A stretch of 64,000 bases of DNA, from the NCBI RefSeq assembly GCF_020524085.2, contig NZ_CP129016.1, positions 129,001 through 193,000 of the forward strand, written 5' to 3'. Within the stretch, counting starts at the first letter, position 1, and every line of letters begins with the position of its first letter. Source of the stretch: Halobacillus litoralis (GTDB taxonomy: Bacteria; Bacillota; Bacilli; Bacillales; Halobacillaceae). A program made the translations under genes and the position numbers. Under the pieces are notes generated by a model. It searched no databases. It was not told the DNA's origin and saw nothing but the letters and a program-made list of their open reading frames with translations. Positions 25,256-34,134 of this stretch are shown piece after piece.

Positions 25256-26041
25256 TCATTCCCCAACAAAGTTAGGTTTGCGCTTCTCCTTGAATGCCTG
25301 CACACCTTCTTTATGATCTTCCGTTGAAACCATCATGGTCTGTGTGATTCTTTCCTGCTCAAGAATCGTAGCTAAATCTGAGCGATCGGCCTGATCCACT
25401 ATCTTTTTCATCATCCCCATGGCTCTTCCCGGACCTTTGGAAAGTGCAAGGGCATAGTTCATGGCCTCTTCTTCTAAATCCGTCAGTGGAATGACACGAT
25501 TGACAAGCCCCCACTCGGCAGCTGTCTCGACAGGAATCGGTTCTGCCCGGAATAGCAATTCTTTCGTACGATAAGGGCCCAACAATCTTGATAAAAAGTA
25601 ATGGCCGCCACCGTCAGACACAAGTCCGACTTGTGCAAAGCTGAGGACAAATTTGCTTTCTTCTCCTGCAAGAATCTGATCACAGGCAAGGGCAAGGTTG
25701 AATCCAGCTCCTGCTGCATATCCATGCACCACAGCCACTACAGGCTTAGCTAAATCTTTAATCTTTAAAATCAACCGATTTAGTTCCCCAACGTGGTCAT
25801 ACAATTGTTGAGCATCAGCGGTGCCCATGGACTTCACATCTCCACCAGCTGAAAAAGATCGGCCCGCACCAGAAAGTACTACAACTTTCACTTCATCATT
25901 ACGTTCAGCTTCAGCCAGAGCTTCCTGCAGACCAATTATCATTTGATCAGAAAAAGCATTTAATGCATCCGGCCTGTTCAGCACACAGGATAAGACCGGG
26001 CCCTTTACGTCGACTGTTAAATGATCATTACCTAATTTCAT
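25256..26041 (-). CDS. Enoyl-CoA hydratase/isomerase family protein
   Basis: 261 residues of the crotonase fold: LNRPDALNAFSDQM near 20, SAGGDVKSM near 66 (oxyanion hole), HGYAAGAGFNLALACD near 103 (second oxyanion residue), and GLVSDGGGHYFLSRLLG near 130. It has a Glu/Asp-poor catalytic stretch, so hydratase versus isomerase is open. Start MKLGNDH follows AAGGAG at a normal distance; the much longer open frame upstream is the antisense of fadE. Next to fadE with a 17-base gap. Confidence 0.9.
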   Translation of the reverse strand: MKLGNDHLTVDVKGPVLSCVLNRPDALNAFSDQMIIGLQEALAEAERNDEVKVVVLSGAGRSFSAGGDVKSMGTADAQQLYDHVGELNRLILKIKDLAKPVVAVVHGYAAGAGFNLALACDQILAGEESKFVLSFAQVGLVSDGGGHYFLSRLLGPYRTKELLFRAEPIPVETAAEWGLVNRVIPLTDLEEEAMNYALALSKGPGRAMGMMKKIVDQADRSDLATILEQERITQTMMVSTEDHKEGVQAFKEKRKPNFVGE

Positions 26042-26058
26042 TCTTGTCATCTCCTTTT

Positions 26059-27819
26059 TCATGATACATACTGACCTGCTGCAATCAATCGATCGGCAAG
26101 CTGACGGTTTCTTTCCACCGATCCTTCCCGTTGGTATTCGCTCAATAGCACGGGGATATGACGTAACGTCTGAACACGTTCCGCTCCTTTTAACAACGCG
26201 GACAAAAGCCGCGTGATTGAACACTGGACGTTCAATGTGGACTGTTCAATTAACGTGTAGGTCATCATTTCTTTTAATGGAAGACTTGGATCTTTCGCCT
26301 GTTCCGCTTTTCTCGTCCTTAAGACTGCGGACTCGACGCGATAAATTTCAATAGCAAGATCGGCAAGCTTCATTAATACTTCCTGTTCTTCCTGTATGGC
26401 TTTTCCATACATGCGATAAGCTGCTCCTGCACAAACAAGGTACAAATCCTTCATGAGAGCGATAACTTCCTTACATGGATCAGAATGTTTATATCCACCA
26501 TTTTTCAGTGAATACTCCGCTTTTTCCATCAGTGATGCCGCATCAAATTCCTCCTTTGCAGCTTTTTGGAAAAAGGCCCCCGGAATCAACAGACGGTTAA
26601 TTTCATTGGTTCCTTCAAAGATCCGGTTAATTCTTGAGTCTCGATAAGCTTGTTCAATTGGATATTCCTTGATGAACCCCGCTCCTCCATGCAGCTGCAA
26701 CGCTTCATCTACCACTTCGTCCAGTGTTTCTGATCCGGTAACCTTACAAATCGCAGCCTCAAGCTTATGCTCATTCATCGCTTTAGCCGTTGCTCCTCGA
26801 TCCTCCGAATCGTAGTGACCGTGAAGAGAAGCTTCAATATGACCAGCTGTTCGATACAGCAGTGATTCTGTTCCATAGATTCGCGCGGCCATTGAAGCGA
26901 GTTTTTCCTTCGTAACCGGAAATTCTGCAATGCTTCTTTTAAACTGTTTCCGTTCTTTCACATGGGTAATGGCTAATTGCAAACTATATTTGGCTGCTCC
27001 CATAGTGGCAAAACCTAAATTAAAACGCCCTAAATTCAAAACGTTGAGAGCGATCAAATGGCCTTTACCAATATCCCCGAGCAAGTTTTCAACCGGCACC
27101 TTACAATCTTCCATCACTACTGAGCAAGTCGAAGAACCTTTAATTCCCATCTTTTTTTCTTCTGGTCCGATTGAAAGTCCAGGGAAATCTTTTTCAACAA
27201 TAAAAGCGGTAAAAAGCTCTCCGTCTACTTTCGCATAGACAATAAACGTATCGGAAAAAGCAGCATTGGTGATATAAATTTTGGATCCGTTTAATAGATA
27301 ATGGGTACCTGTATTATTAAGCACAGCAGTCGTTCTTGCGGATAGAGCGTCTGAACCTGCTTCGGGTTCTGTCAGACAATAAGCCCCTATGTACTCTCCT
27401 GATGCAAGTTTAGGCAAATACTTTTCTTTTTGCTTCTTTGTACCAAAATAGGTGATCGGTAACGTAGCAATACACGTGTGGTTCGAATGCGCAACGCTAT
27501 AGCCACTCGCATTTCCTAATGCTTCACCGACAATCCCTTTACTGACCTTATCTAAGCCCAATCCCCCGTAGTTTTCAGGAATGCTGTGACCAAGCAGTCC
27601 TAAATCTCCGGCATGACGCATTTTTTCAGCTACAAAATCAAAATCTCCACTTTCGATTCGGTCCCGATTGGGGTGAATTTCCCGGGTAATAAATTGTCGA
27701 GCAGTGGCAGCCATCATTTTATGCTCATCGGTCCGGTCTTCGGGTGTAAACACTGAGTCCTCTGAGATCTCCGAAATCAAAAACTCTCCACCTCGAATGT
27801 TATGCTGAACTGGTTGCAT
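26059..27819 (-). CDS. fadE: Acyl-CoA dehydrogenase FadE (long form)
   Basis: 586 residues: an acyl-CoA dehydrogenase core (HSIPENYGGLGLD near 90, CLTEPEAGSDALSARTT near 165, IKGSSTC near 240, catalytic-base region YRDSRINRIFEGTNEINRLL in two pieces near 400) plus a C-terminal helical extension of about 170 residues. The length matches B. subtilis FadE (about 594). First oxidation step of beta-oxidation, FAD-dependent. Start MQPVQHN follows AAGGAGG and lies inside the 3' end of the ComB-like gene (20-base overlap). Confidence 0.93.
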   Translation of the reverse strand: MQPVQHNIRGGEFLISEISEDSVFTPEDRTDEHKMMAATARQFITREIHPNRDRIESGDFDFVAEKMRHAGDLGLLGHSIPENYGGLGLDKVSKGIVGEALGNASGYSVAHSNHTCIATLPITYFGTKKQKEKYLPKLASGEYIGAYCLTEPEAGSDALSARTTAVLNNTGTHYLLNGSKIYITNAAFSDTFIVYAKVDGELFTAFIVEKDFPGLSIGPEEKKMGIKGSSTCSVVMEDCKVPVENLLGDIGKGHLIALNVLNLGRFNLGFATMGAAKYSLQLAITHVKERKQFKRSIAEFPVTKEKLASMAARIYGTESLLYRTAGHIEASLHGHYDSEDRGATAKAMNEHKLEAAICKVTGSETLDEVVDEALQLHGGAGFIKEYPIEQAYRDSRINRIFEGTNEINRLLIPGAFFQKAAKEEFDAASLMEKAEYSLKNGGYKHSDPCKEVIALMKDLYLVCAGAAYRMYGKAIQEEQEVLMKLADLAIEIYRVESAVLRTRKAEQAKDPSLPLKEMMTYTLIEQSTLNVQCSITRLLSALLKGAERVQTLRHIPVLLSEYQREGSVERNRQLADRLIAAGQYVS

Positions 27820-28543
27820 TTTTACCCTCCTTGATTTGCCCGCTTTCACGGTCATATATGAGTATAGAATCAAATAAACCTTCCTCAGCAACAAAGTCAA
27901 TTTCTTGAGGGTCAAGCCCGGCATTCACAAGTAATTTTCCAATTTTGCAGGTTCTGAATAATTCCTTTGCAGCGCCACTTCCTTCGTAAAAACCGAGAGC
28001 CGCAACCGCTGCATCGGAGAGCCCCCATTTGCTTTTCATTTGCATGTGATAGACTAAACTTCCGACACCATAAAAATCTTCGACGGTAAATTTCCCGCTT
28101 GATCCTGCACAGACGAGGACGACATCTTCCCCTTTATGATGCTCTTCCAAATGATCCGCCATCGCTGGATTGTTGAGGAGTGAAGAGGCGTATAGACAAG
28201 AGGCCTGCCTTGATTGATGTAAGGCGACCGTTCCGTTTGTCGTCGTCAAAATCAGATGTTTATTCTGAATGATCGACTTCAAATGCGTCCTTAGTGGTGG
28301 TTCGAACCCCTCAATCCTTCTCCCCTTATCTTCTCCGGCGATAACGAAAGGATCTTTGAATTGCGCCGCTTTTTTCCGCGCTTCGTCGACGCTGAATACA
28401 GGGATGACACTGGATGCACCATCTGCAATCGCTGCTGTAATCGTCGATGTGGCAAATAAGACATCAAAGACGACAACCACTTTCCCTTTTAGCTTTTCCG
28501 GGCGTATGTCTTCCTTCTTAAAGATGACTTGGATATCCCCCAT
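27800..28543 (-). CDS. comB: 2-phosphosulfolactate phosphatase family protein (ComB-like)
   Basis: 247 residues with ComB signatures: VVVFDVLFATSTITAAIADGA near 25-45, AGEDKGRRIEGF near 70, LTTTNGTVAL near 100 and DDxG-type VEDFYGVGSLVYH near 155. The characterised enzyme hydrolyses 2-phosphosulfolactate in coenzyme M synthesis, and Bacillus homologues are linked to sulfolactate in spores. Here it is tightly embedded in a fatty-acid operon, its ATG one base from the kinase stop and its end overlapping fadE, and no ComA is nearby. It may dephosphorylate another 2-phospho-acid; substrate unknown. Confidence 0.82.
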   Translation of the reverse strand: MGDIQVIFKKEDIRPEKLKGKVVVVFDVLFATSTITAAIADGASSVIPVFSVDEARKKAAQFKDPFVIAGEDKGRRIEGFEPPLRTHLKSIIQNKHLILTTTNGTVALHQSRQASCLYASSLLNNPAMADHLEEHHKGEDVVLVCAGSSGKFTVEDFYGVGSLVYHMQMKSKWGLSDAAVAALGFYEGSGAAKELFRTCKIGKLLVNAGLDPQEIDFVAEEGLFDSILIYDRESGQIKEGKNATSSA

Positions 28544-28544
28544 C

Positions 28545-29606
28545 CTAGAGACCTGCTGTTTCTTCCGCATGACGGATTAAATGATTGACGAAAACATGCA
28601 TCTCCGCGAACCTCGGGTCCTTGGTCTGCCCTTTTTTGTAGCGATAATAGATCTGCTGTACGATTCCTGCCAGCTTAAAATAGGCGAAGGTCAAATAAAA
28701 ATTAATGCCCTCCACATTACGTCCACTTTTTTCAGCATAGCGGTGAATGAATTCATCTCTTGTATAGAACCCCTCCTGAACAGTGAGAGGCGGCTTCCCT
28801 AATCCCGTTTTCAGAAGTTCTGGATCGTCTTTCTGAATCCAATAGCTCATGGCTGCGCCAACATCGGCCATCGGATCACCGACGGTCGTCATTTCCCAAT
28901 CAAACAAACCTACCATCTGCGAAGGATTATCCTTACTGAACATGGCATTATTCAACTTGTAATCATAATGAATAATGGCAGCTCCTCTGGATGCAGGTAT
29001 ATGGTCGATCAGCCATTTTTTCAAACGCTCCCCGGAAACCACATCATCGGTTCTCGCCTTTTCATAGCGTTTAATCCAACCATGTACTTGTCTTTCCATA
29101 AAACCTTCAGGCTTGACCATATCTTTCAAAGAAGTTTCCCGGTAGTCCAGGGAATGAAGTTCTGCCAGCCGGTCGACCATTGTCTCAGACAGCTGCCTCC
29201 CTAGTTCCTCTGTCGCGTCCACTCCTTCAGGGTAGGTGGAATCAAAAACGAGTCCCTCTCTCCGTTCCATGAGAAAAAAAGGACGGCCAATCAGATTGCC
29301 AGATTCATAGAGATAGGGTTTCGGTGCCAAAGGATAGATCGGATGTAAGGATTGAAGAACTTTGAATTCACGTTCCATGTCGTGCGCCTTTGGAGCGACC
29401 GGCCCCATGGGTGGACGACGTAAGACCACTTTCCACTCTTCGCCGACTGACAGTTCATAAGTCAAGTTGGAATGCCCCGCCCCGAACTGCCTGATTTGCA
29501 TGTCACCCGAAGGAATCTCTAACTTCTCCCTCAAAAAACGCTCAAGCTTGTTTACTTCAAGCTCTTCCCCTTGGCGGACAGGCCTTGTATCTTCTGCGTA
29601 AACCAT
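28545..29606 (-). CDS. APH-family phosphotransferase (ACAD10/11 kinase-like)
   Basis: 353 residues of the choline/aminoglycoside kinase fold: FGAGHSNLTYEL near 43 (nucleotide loop), VVLRRPPMGPVAPKAHDMER near 61 (Lys, typical of the ACAD10/11 N-terminal kinase), IIHYDYKLNNAMF near 215 (catalytic loop) and GLFDWEMTTVGDPMADVG near 235 (metal Asp). Mammalian ACAD10/11 join this kinase to an acyl-CoA dehydrogenase for 4-hydroxy-acid breakdown; here both are separate genes of one operon. Not an antibiotic-resistance gene by context. Confidence 0.87.
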   Translation of the reverse strand: MVYAEDTRPVRQGEELEVNKLERFLREKLEIPSGDMQIRQFGAGHSNLTYELSVGEEWKVVLRRPPMGPVAPKAHDMEREFKVLQSLHPIYPLAPKPYLYESGNLIGRPFFLMERREGLVFDSTYPEGVDATEELGRQLSETMVDRLAELHSLDYRETSLKDMVKPEGFMERQVHGWIKRYEKARTDDVVSGERLKKWLIDHIPASRGAAIIHYDYKLNNAMFSKDNPSQMVGLFDWEMTTVGDPMADVGAAMSYWIQKDDPELLKTGLGKPPLTVQEGFYTRDEFIHRYAEKSGRNVEGINFYLTFAYFKLAGIVQQIYYRYKKGQTKDPRFAEMHVFVNHLIRHAEETAGL

Positions 29607-29618
29607 GAAGAACCTCCT

Positions 29619-30017
29619 TTATTTTGCTACCATTTGATAGGATGACAAAGATTCTTTCATCTCAGGTGTCATAGCAACACTTTGCTGTTGCTCGAAGTCG
29701 AATTGAACAATGACAGACAAGCCCTTGGCAACCAGTTCCCCCGTTTCTTTCTCATACATGTCCTGCTCTAAATGAAAGCTTGAGCGTCCAATTTTTACGA
29801 CATGGCTGTGAATGATCAGCGTCTGATTAAAATACACCTGTTTGATGAAATCACATTTCGTCGAAGCAAGGATGAAGTTCCAATCATCTCCCACAAGCGC
29901 CAGATCCTTAAAAAATCGAATACGCGCATCCTCCATATAGACAAAGAAGTTATTATTATTCACATGCCCTAATAAATCAGTTTCACAAAACCTTACATTC
30001 ACTTCTATTTCATGCAT
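29619..30017 (-). CDS. Acyl-CoA thioesterase, hot-dog fold (4HBT type)
   Basis: 132 residues with the YbgC/4-hydroxybenzoyl-CoA thioesterase pattern: VRFCETDLLGHVNNNNFFVYMEDARI near 8-33 (Asp/His active site), then a hot-dog beta-sheet. Hydrolyses acyl-CoA, perhaps recycling CoA from dead-end intermediates of the operon. Lies 12 bases after the dehydrogenase gene and 12 before the kinase gene. Confidence 0.85.
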   Translation of the reverse strand: MHEIEVNVRFCETDLLGHVNNNNFFVYMEDARIRFFKDLALVGDDWNFILASTKCDFIKQVYFNQTLIIHSHVVKIGRSSFHLEQDMYEKETGELVAKGLSVIVQFDFEQQQSVAMTPEMKESLSSYQMVAK

Positions 30018-30029
30018 TTGTTTTCCTCC

Positions 30030-30902
30030 TCAACTTTTCACAGGGCTATCGTAAGTATAAAAACCTTTCCCTGTTTTGCGGCCGAGCTCCCCTGCTTTCA
30101 TTTTCTCTTCCAAAGTTTTAGATGGTCGGTCTTTTGGATCGCCTGTTTCTTCATACTGTTGCTGCATGACGTAATAGCCGACGTCTATCCCTGATAAATC
30201 CATCAATTCAAATGGACCGATTGGATGATTCAGCGCCTTTCTCACTATTTTATCGATATCTTCGTAATCAGCGTATCCACCCTCATACAAGCTCATCGCT
30301 TCCTTTTGAATCGCAAATAAAATTCGATTGGCGATAAATCCTGAGATTTCTTTTTGCAAAAGGACCGCTGTACGATTCATCTCTTCACATACCTTCATGG
30401 CCACAGCAGCCGTCTCTTCTGACGTATGTTCCCCTTTGACGACTTCCACACAGTCCATAACAAGTGGCGGAAAGAAAAAGTGCATGTTGCACACCTTCTC
30501 AGGCCTCGACGTTGCATCAGCAATCAATGAACTGACAATGGTCGAAGAATTGGTCGCAAAAATGGTATGGGATGGAGCACACTCATCCAGTTTTGCAAAC
30601 ACGTCTCTTTTCACATCCAGCTTTTCAACGACAGCTTCAATAACAAGGTCTGTATCTGAGACCGCTTCTTCGAGTTCTGTTGTGAAATGAAGGCGGGAAA
30701 AAGCTTCTTCACGCGTGGCCTGAGAAATTTTTTCTTTTTTCACCCACTTATCCATAATCCCTGCAAGCTTCGCCTCTGCCTTTTCCAATGATTCCTGACT
30801 GATGTCCTGGAGTTTTGTTTCATAGCCAGCTAATGCACCGAGCATGGCAATCTGATGACCCATGCTGCCTGCTCCGACAACCGCTAGTTTCTCAATAGTC
30901 AT
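30030..30902 (-). CDS. 3-hydroxyacyl-CoA dehydrogenase
   Basis: 290 residues: Rossmann GAGSMGHQIAMLGALAGY at 9-26, EAVVEKLDVKRDVFAKLDE near 90, SSTIVSSLIA near 118, catalytic NMHFFFPPLVMDCVEVVKG near 140 (His-Glu pair) and NRILFAIQKEAMSLYE near 185. Oxidises L-3-hydroxyacyl-CoA with NAD+. Similar in size to PaaH, Hbd and MmgB. Start MTIEKL follows GAGGAGGAG; the start region overlaps the end of the TetR gene by 11 bases. Confidence 0.92.
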   Translation of the reverse strand: MTIEKLAVVGAGSMGHQIAMLGALAGYETKLQDISQESLEKAEAKLAGIMDKWVKKEKISQATREEAFSRLHFTTELEEAVSDTDLVIEAVVEKLDVKRDVFAKLDECAPSHTIFATNSSTIVSSLIADATSRPEKVCNMHFFFPPLVMDCVEVVKGEHTSEETAAVAMKVCEEMNRTAVLLQKEISGFIANRILFAIQKEAMSLYEGGYADYEDIDKIVRKALNHPIGPFELMDLSGIDVGYYVMQQQYEETGDPKDRPSKTLEEKMKAGELGRKTGKGFYTYDSPVKS

Positions 30903-31500
30903 TGATCTCCTCCTCAATCCCTTTAAAAATCAATCGCATATACAAATCCGTCAAAGTCTTTTCATCCACTTCTCCATCAGGTTCGTACCAAAAATAGCTC
31001 CAGTTCGCCATGCCAAGGACAGCATAAGACAACATATCTGCACGCACGTCTTTCTTGAACTCCCCAGCTTCCATCCCTTTTTCCAACACTTTCTGGATGT
31101 TTACTTGGATTTGTTGGCGTTTGGGCAGAATGATGGCTGTCTTCTCTTCACTCAGGTGTCTCATTTCTTGAAAAAACACGAGTGCACTGTGCCCGTTTGT
31201 CCGAATATTGCTGATCAACAACTCTACGATTCTATACAATTTTTCACAGTTGGAAAGACTCTCATTTGTAATGATTTTCTCTTGTCCATCTAGAAGGTGA
31301 TCTATAAAAGATTGGTGAATATGAACGAGCACATCCTCTTTATTTTTGAAATAGTAATAGAATGTCCCTTTCGTCACTCCATTCGCTTCAACGATGTCCT
31401 GGATCGAAGTGGCCTGGAATCCTTTTTTACCGAATAATTCTATGATTGTGACCATCATTTTTTCTTTCATGTCAACCCGTCCTAACTCAGCAAGATCCAT
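30892..31500 (-). CDS. TetR-family regulator of the acyl-CoA operon
   Basis: About 202 residues. The N-terminal helix-turn-helix lies near residues 15-60 (IIELFGKKGFQATSIQDIVE, GVTKGTFYYYFKNKEDVLVH), followed by an all-helical ligand domain. Its position inside an acyl-CoA operon suggests an acyl-CoA-responsive repressor like FadR or FadP. The start used here overlaps the SDR stop (TAATG); MKEKMM at 31470 is the alternative. Likely targets are the two palindromes before the first gene of the operon. Confidence 0.85.
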   Translation of the reverse strand: MDLAELGRVDMKEKMMVTIIELFGKKGFQATSIQDIVEANGVTKGTFYYYFKNKEDVLVHIHQSFIDHLLDGQEKIITNESLSNCEKLYRIVELLISNIRTNGHSALVFFQEMRHLSEEKTAIILPKRQQIQVNIQKVLEKGMEAGEFKKDVRADMLSYAVLGMANWSYFWYEPDGEVDEKTLTDLYMRLIFKGIEEEINDY

Positions 31501-32279
31501 TAACAGGAAGCGTGCATGCCACCGTCGACCACGAGAATGTCCCCGGTGACATAATCCGATGCTCGGCATGCTAAAAATAGAGCGGCTCCTTTCAAGTCCT
31601 CCTCGGAACCAAATCGTCCGAGAGGCGTTCGATCAAGTATGAAATCTCCACCGTGCTCAAGCACCCCTTTCGACATTTTTGTCGGGAAGAACCCAGGAGC
31701 AAGGGCATTCACCTGAATGTTATGCATGCCCCACTTCACAGCAAGATCCTTTGTAAAAGTGATGACCGCACCTTTACTGGCATTGTAGCCGACCGTCTCC
31801 ATAAACCTTGGATCCGCTCCACCAAGTCCAGCAACAGAAGCGATATTGATGATCTTTCCTGATTTCTGTTTGACCATTTGTTCGCCGACCTTCTGGGACA
31901 TCAGAAATGTTCCGGTCACATTAACGTTCATCACCTTTTGGAAGGCTTGCAGTGGCATTTCAAGTGTCGGTGCGCCCCATGTTGCCCCACTGTTGTTGAC
32001 CAGAATATCAATCGCTCCGAATTTGGCTACCGCTTCATCCACTACACGATCAATATCTTCAGGGTTCGTGACATCACACTCAAGCGCTAGTGTCTCCACA
32101 CCACATTCATTCTCCAGCCTGAGCGCCGTTTGTTCACACGCCTCTTTTTTTCGGGAACAAACGATAATATTCGCCCCTGCTTCCGCAAGACCTTCAGCAA
32201 TTTGTTCACCAAGCCCACGTCCGCCTCCCGTAACGAGAGCGGTTTTCCCTTTCAAATCAAAAAGATTTCTGACATGCAT
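31500..32279 (-). CDS. SDR-family oxidoreductase
   Basis: 259 residues of the classical SDR type: TGGGRGLGEQIAEGL near 15 (NAD(P) binding), DILVNNSGATWG near 92 (NNAG variant), IINIASVAGLGG near 140 and YNASKG near 163 (catalytic Tyr-Lys). The C-terminus GDILVVDGGMHASC is typical. It probably oxidises a hydroxyacyl intermediate. Start MHVRNLF is preceded by GAGGAGTGA, which includes the stop of the upstream gene. Confidence 0.9.
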   Translation of the reverse strand: MHVRNLFDLKGKTALVTGGGRGLGEQIAEGLAEAGANIIVCSRKKEACEQTALRLENECGVETLALECDVTNPEDIDRVVDEAVAKFGAIDILVNNSGATWGAPTLEMPLQAFQKVMNVNVTGTFLMSQKVGEQMVKQKSGKIINIASVAGLGGADPRFMETVGYNASKGAVITFTKDLAVKWGMHNIQVNALAPGFFPTKMSKGVLEHGGDFILDRTPLGRFGSEEDLKGAALFLACRASDYVTGDILVVDGGMHASC

Positions 32280-32283
32280 GGTC

Positions 32284-33495
32284 TCACTCCTCATATTTGG
32301 ATAGTTCAAGTTTAGCGATCTGTCTCCGGTGAACCTCATCCGGCCCATCTGCCAGCCTGAGTGTTCTAGAGTTTGCCCATTGAGCAGCCAGGGTGAAATC
32401 ATCACTGACTCCGGCACCCCCATGGGCCTGAATCGCCCGGTCAATAACTTTTAATGCCATATTCGGAGCGATCACCTTGATCATGGCGATTTCCGTTTTC
32501 GCTTCTTTATTTCCGACAGTGTCCATCATGTACGCAGCTTTCAAAGTGAGCAGGCGCGCTTGTTCAAGTTCAGTCCGGGAATCGGCGATCCACTCCCTCA
32601 CGACTCCTTGCTCTGATAAAGGACGATGAAAAGCCACCCTGTTTTGAACACGCTTACATAAATCTTCAAGAGCTCGTTCCGCCGCTCCAATCAACCGCAT
32701 GCAATGATGAATTCTTCCGGGTCCTAGACGACCTTGAGCGATGGCGAACCCTTTCCCCTCTCCCCAAATCATGTTTTCCTTCGGGACACGGACATTATGA
32801 AAATCAATTTCCGCATGTCCATGAGGGGCATGATCGTATCCAAACACAGGTAACATACGTTTGATGTGAACCCCCTCTGTATTTAAAGGAACAAGAATCA
32901 TAGACTGTTGCTCATGACGTTTGGCATCAGGATTCGTTTTCCCCATAAAAATGGCGATTTCACACCTAGGATCTCCTGCTCCTGAAGACCACCATTTCCG
33001 ACCATTGATTATATAATCATCTCCGTCCCGCGAAATGCTGGATTTAATGTTTGTAGCATCCGAAGAAGCCACATCCGGTTCGGTCATAGAAAAACAGGAT
33101 CTGATCTCTCCCTTCAAAAGCGGCTCCAACCATTCGTCCTTTTGAGCTTGACTTCCATAACGTGCAAGTACCTCCATATTTCCTGTATCCGGGGCATTAC
33201 AATTGAAGACTTCGGGACCAATAAGCGAGCGGCCCATCATCTCACAAAGCGGAGCATATTCAAGGTTTGTGAGCCCCGCTCCATATGTATCATCAGGTAA
33301 AAATAAATTCCAAAGCCCTTCCTCTTTCGCTTTCGATTTCAGTTCTTCCATGATAGGAGGAACTTCCGAAAAGCGATCCTTTTGTGCATTTAATTGATCT
33401 TCGTACACCGATTCATTTGGATAAACGTGTTCATCCATAAACCGCTGCACCTTTTCAAGGTAGCCGTTCACCTTATCGGAATAATCAAAGTTCAC
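32284..33495 (-). CDS. Acyl-CoA dehydrogenase, ACAD10/11-like
   Basis: 403 residues: [18 protein letters not shown] near 145, [20 protein letters not shown] near 170, [20 protein letters not shown] near 260, [12 protein letters not shown] near 355 and [16 protein letters not shown] at the end. The HHCMRL and GPDEVH signatures are those of the ACAD10/ACAD11 branch rather than of FadE. GTG start after AAGGAGG. First gene of the operon, directly behind two candidate operators. With the APH-type kinase it suggests breakdown of hydroxylated fatty acids. Confidence 0.92.
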   Translation of the reverse strand: MNFDYSDKVNGYLEKVQRFMDEHVYPNESVYEDQLNAQKDRFSEVPPIMEELKSKAKEEGLWNLFLPDDTYGAGLTNLEYAPLCEMMGRSLIGPEVFNCNAPDTGNMEVLARYGSQAQKDEWLEPLLKGEIRSCFSMTEPDVASSDATNIKSSISRDGDDYIINGRKWWSSGAGDPRCEIAIFMGKTNPDAKRHEQQSMILVPLNTEGVHIKRMLPVFGYDHAPHGHAEIDFHNVRVPKENMIWGEGKGFAIAQGRLGPGRIHHCMRLIGAAERALEDLCKRVQNRVAFHRPLSEQGVVREWIADSRTELEQARLLTLKAAYMMDTVGNKEAKTEIAMIKVIAPNMALKVIDRAIQAHGGAGVSDDFTLAAQWANSRTLRLADGPDEVHRRQIAKLELSKYEE

Positions 33496-33519
33496 CCTAT
33501 TTCCTCCTTCTTCATAAAA

Positions 33520-33539
33520 CATACCAAACGGTTAGTATG
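33520..33539 (-). promoter_or_regulatory. Candidate TetR operator at the acyl-CoA operon promoter
   Basis: Imperfect palindrome CATACTAACCGTTTGGTATG (minus strand), just downstream of a TATAAA -10 near 33550 with TTGTTG 18 bases further upstream. ACCGnnnGGT-like spacing is common in TetR sites. Placement would block transcription. Confidence 0.5.
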
Positions 33540-33580
33540 CATTCATTTTATACCTACTATTCTGAAAATTCAACAAAAAG

Positions 33581-33595
33581 TGAATGATTATTCAT
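33581..33595. promoter_or_regulatory. FadR-box-like palindrome
   Basis: TGAATGATTATTCAT resembles the B. subtilis FadR operator (TGAATGANTANTCATTCA). It lies upstream of the -35 of the acyl-CoA operon. Confidence 0.5.
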
Positions 33596-33599
33596 ATTT

Positions 33600-34034
33600 T
33601 TAAATTATAGTTTTTTTCCATATTAAGAGAAAAGTTCCCGATTGTTGAGGGCTCAGTTCCAAATGGGTTGTGAGTTCGATCAGGGCGTCAGGAGATGACT
33701 CGCTTCCTTACGCCCAACACGGCAAATTCAACTACGGAATGCCTCAAAATCGATTCTTCTCCAATCCTGCATTAGGCGTAATAAAGAGAAATAAAAAAGA
33801 TGCCAGTGTACGCTGGCATCAGACCGTAGGGAAATTTTCCATGGCGTGGTAACCATGAACCTTGAGCTTTCGTGAACACTCAGTACTATAAGGTATGCCT
33901 CGATCCTCTTGTTGCCTTGGCATTCACCTAGAATTTTTACAAACTATGAAGATTCTTAGAGTAATAGACACCTATACAAGCACTCTCTACGAGAAGCCAT
34001 AGAATGTGGAGAATAACAAAGGAGGAAATGTTTT
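33600..34034. other. Gene-free stretch with a repeat relic and a hairpin
   Basis: No credible gene. At about 33640-33760 lies a degraded piece resembling the right arm of the R repeats (TTACGCCCAACACGGCAA against TAACGCCCAACAAGGCAA). At 33793-33820 a hairpin GATGCCAGCG / CTGGCATC followed by T6 on the minus strand looks like a leftward terminator, although no leftward gene ends here. The rest is featureless to my reading. Confidence 0.5.
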
Positions 34035-34094
34035 ATGAGTTGTAAAGAAAGAGATAACAGCTGCGTGCGCGATCTCCTTTTATTTCTAAAGTGA
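34035..34094 (+). CDS. 19-residue peptide, possible CotY/CotZ N-terminal remnant
   Basis: ATG after a perfect AAAGGAGG, encoding MSCKERDNSCVRDLLLFLK. The Met-Ser-Cys start and Cys-Val-Arg match the beginning of spore-crust proteins CotY/CotZ, but the frame stops at once and no continuation is found in other frames. Either a decayed coat gene or a real micropeptide. Confidence 0.35.
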   Translation: MSCKERDNSCVRDLLLFLK

Positions 34095-34134
34095 TCTCAC
34101 GGATATTTTCTCTCTTTAGTGCTTCCTGCTTATT

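Noticed and set aside
26042..26224. N-terminal extension of the enoyl-CoA hydratase
   Set aside because: It lies inside the fadE 3' end in another frame; the AAGGAG-preceded start at 26041 gives the normal crotonase length.
28545..29606. APH domain as an aminoglycoside-resistance gene
   Set aside because: The motifs are of the ACAD10/11 kinase group and the gene is embedded in an acyl-CoA operon.
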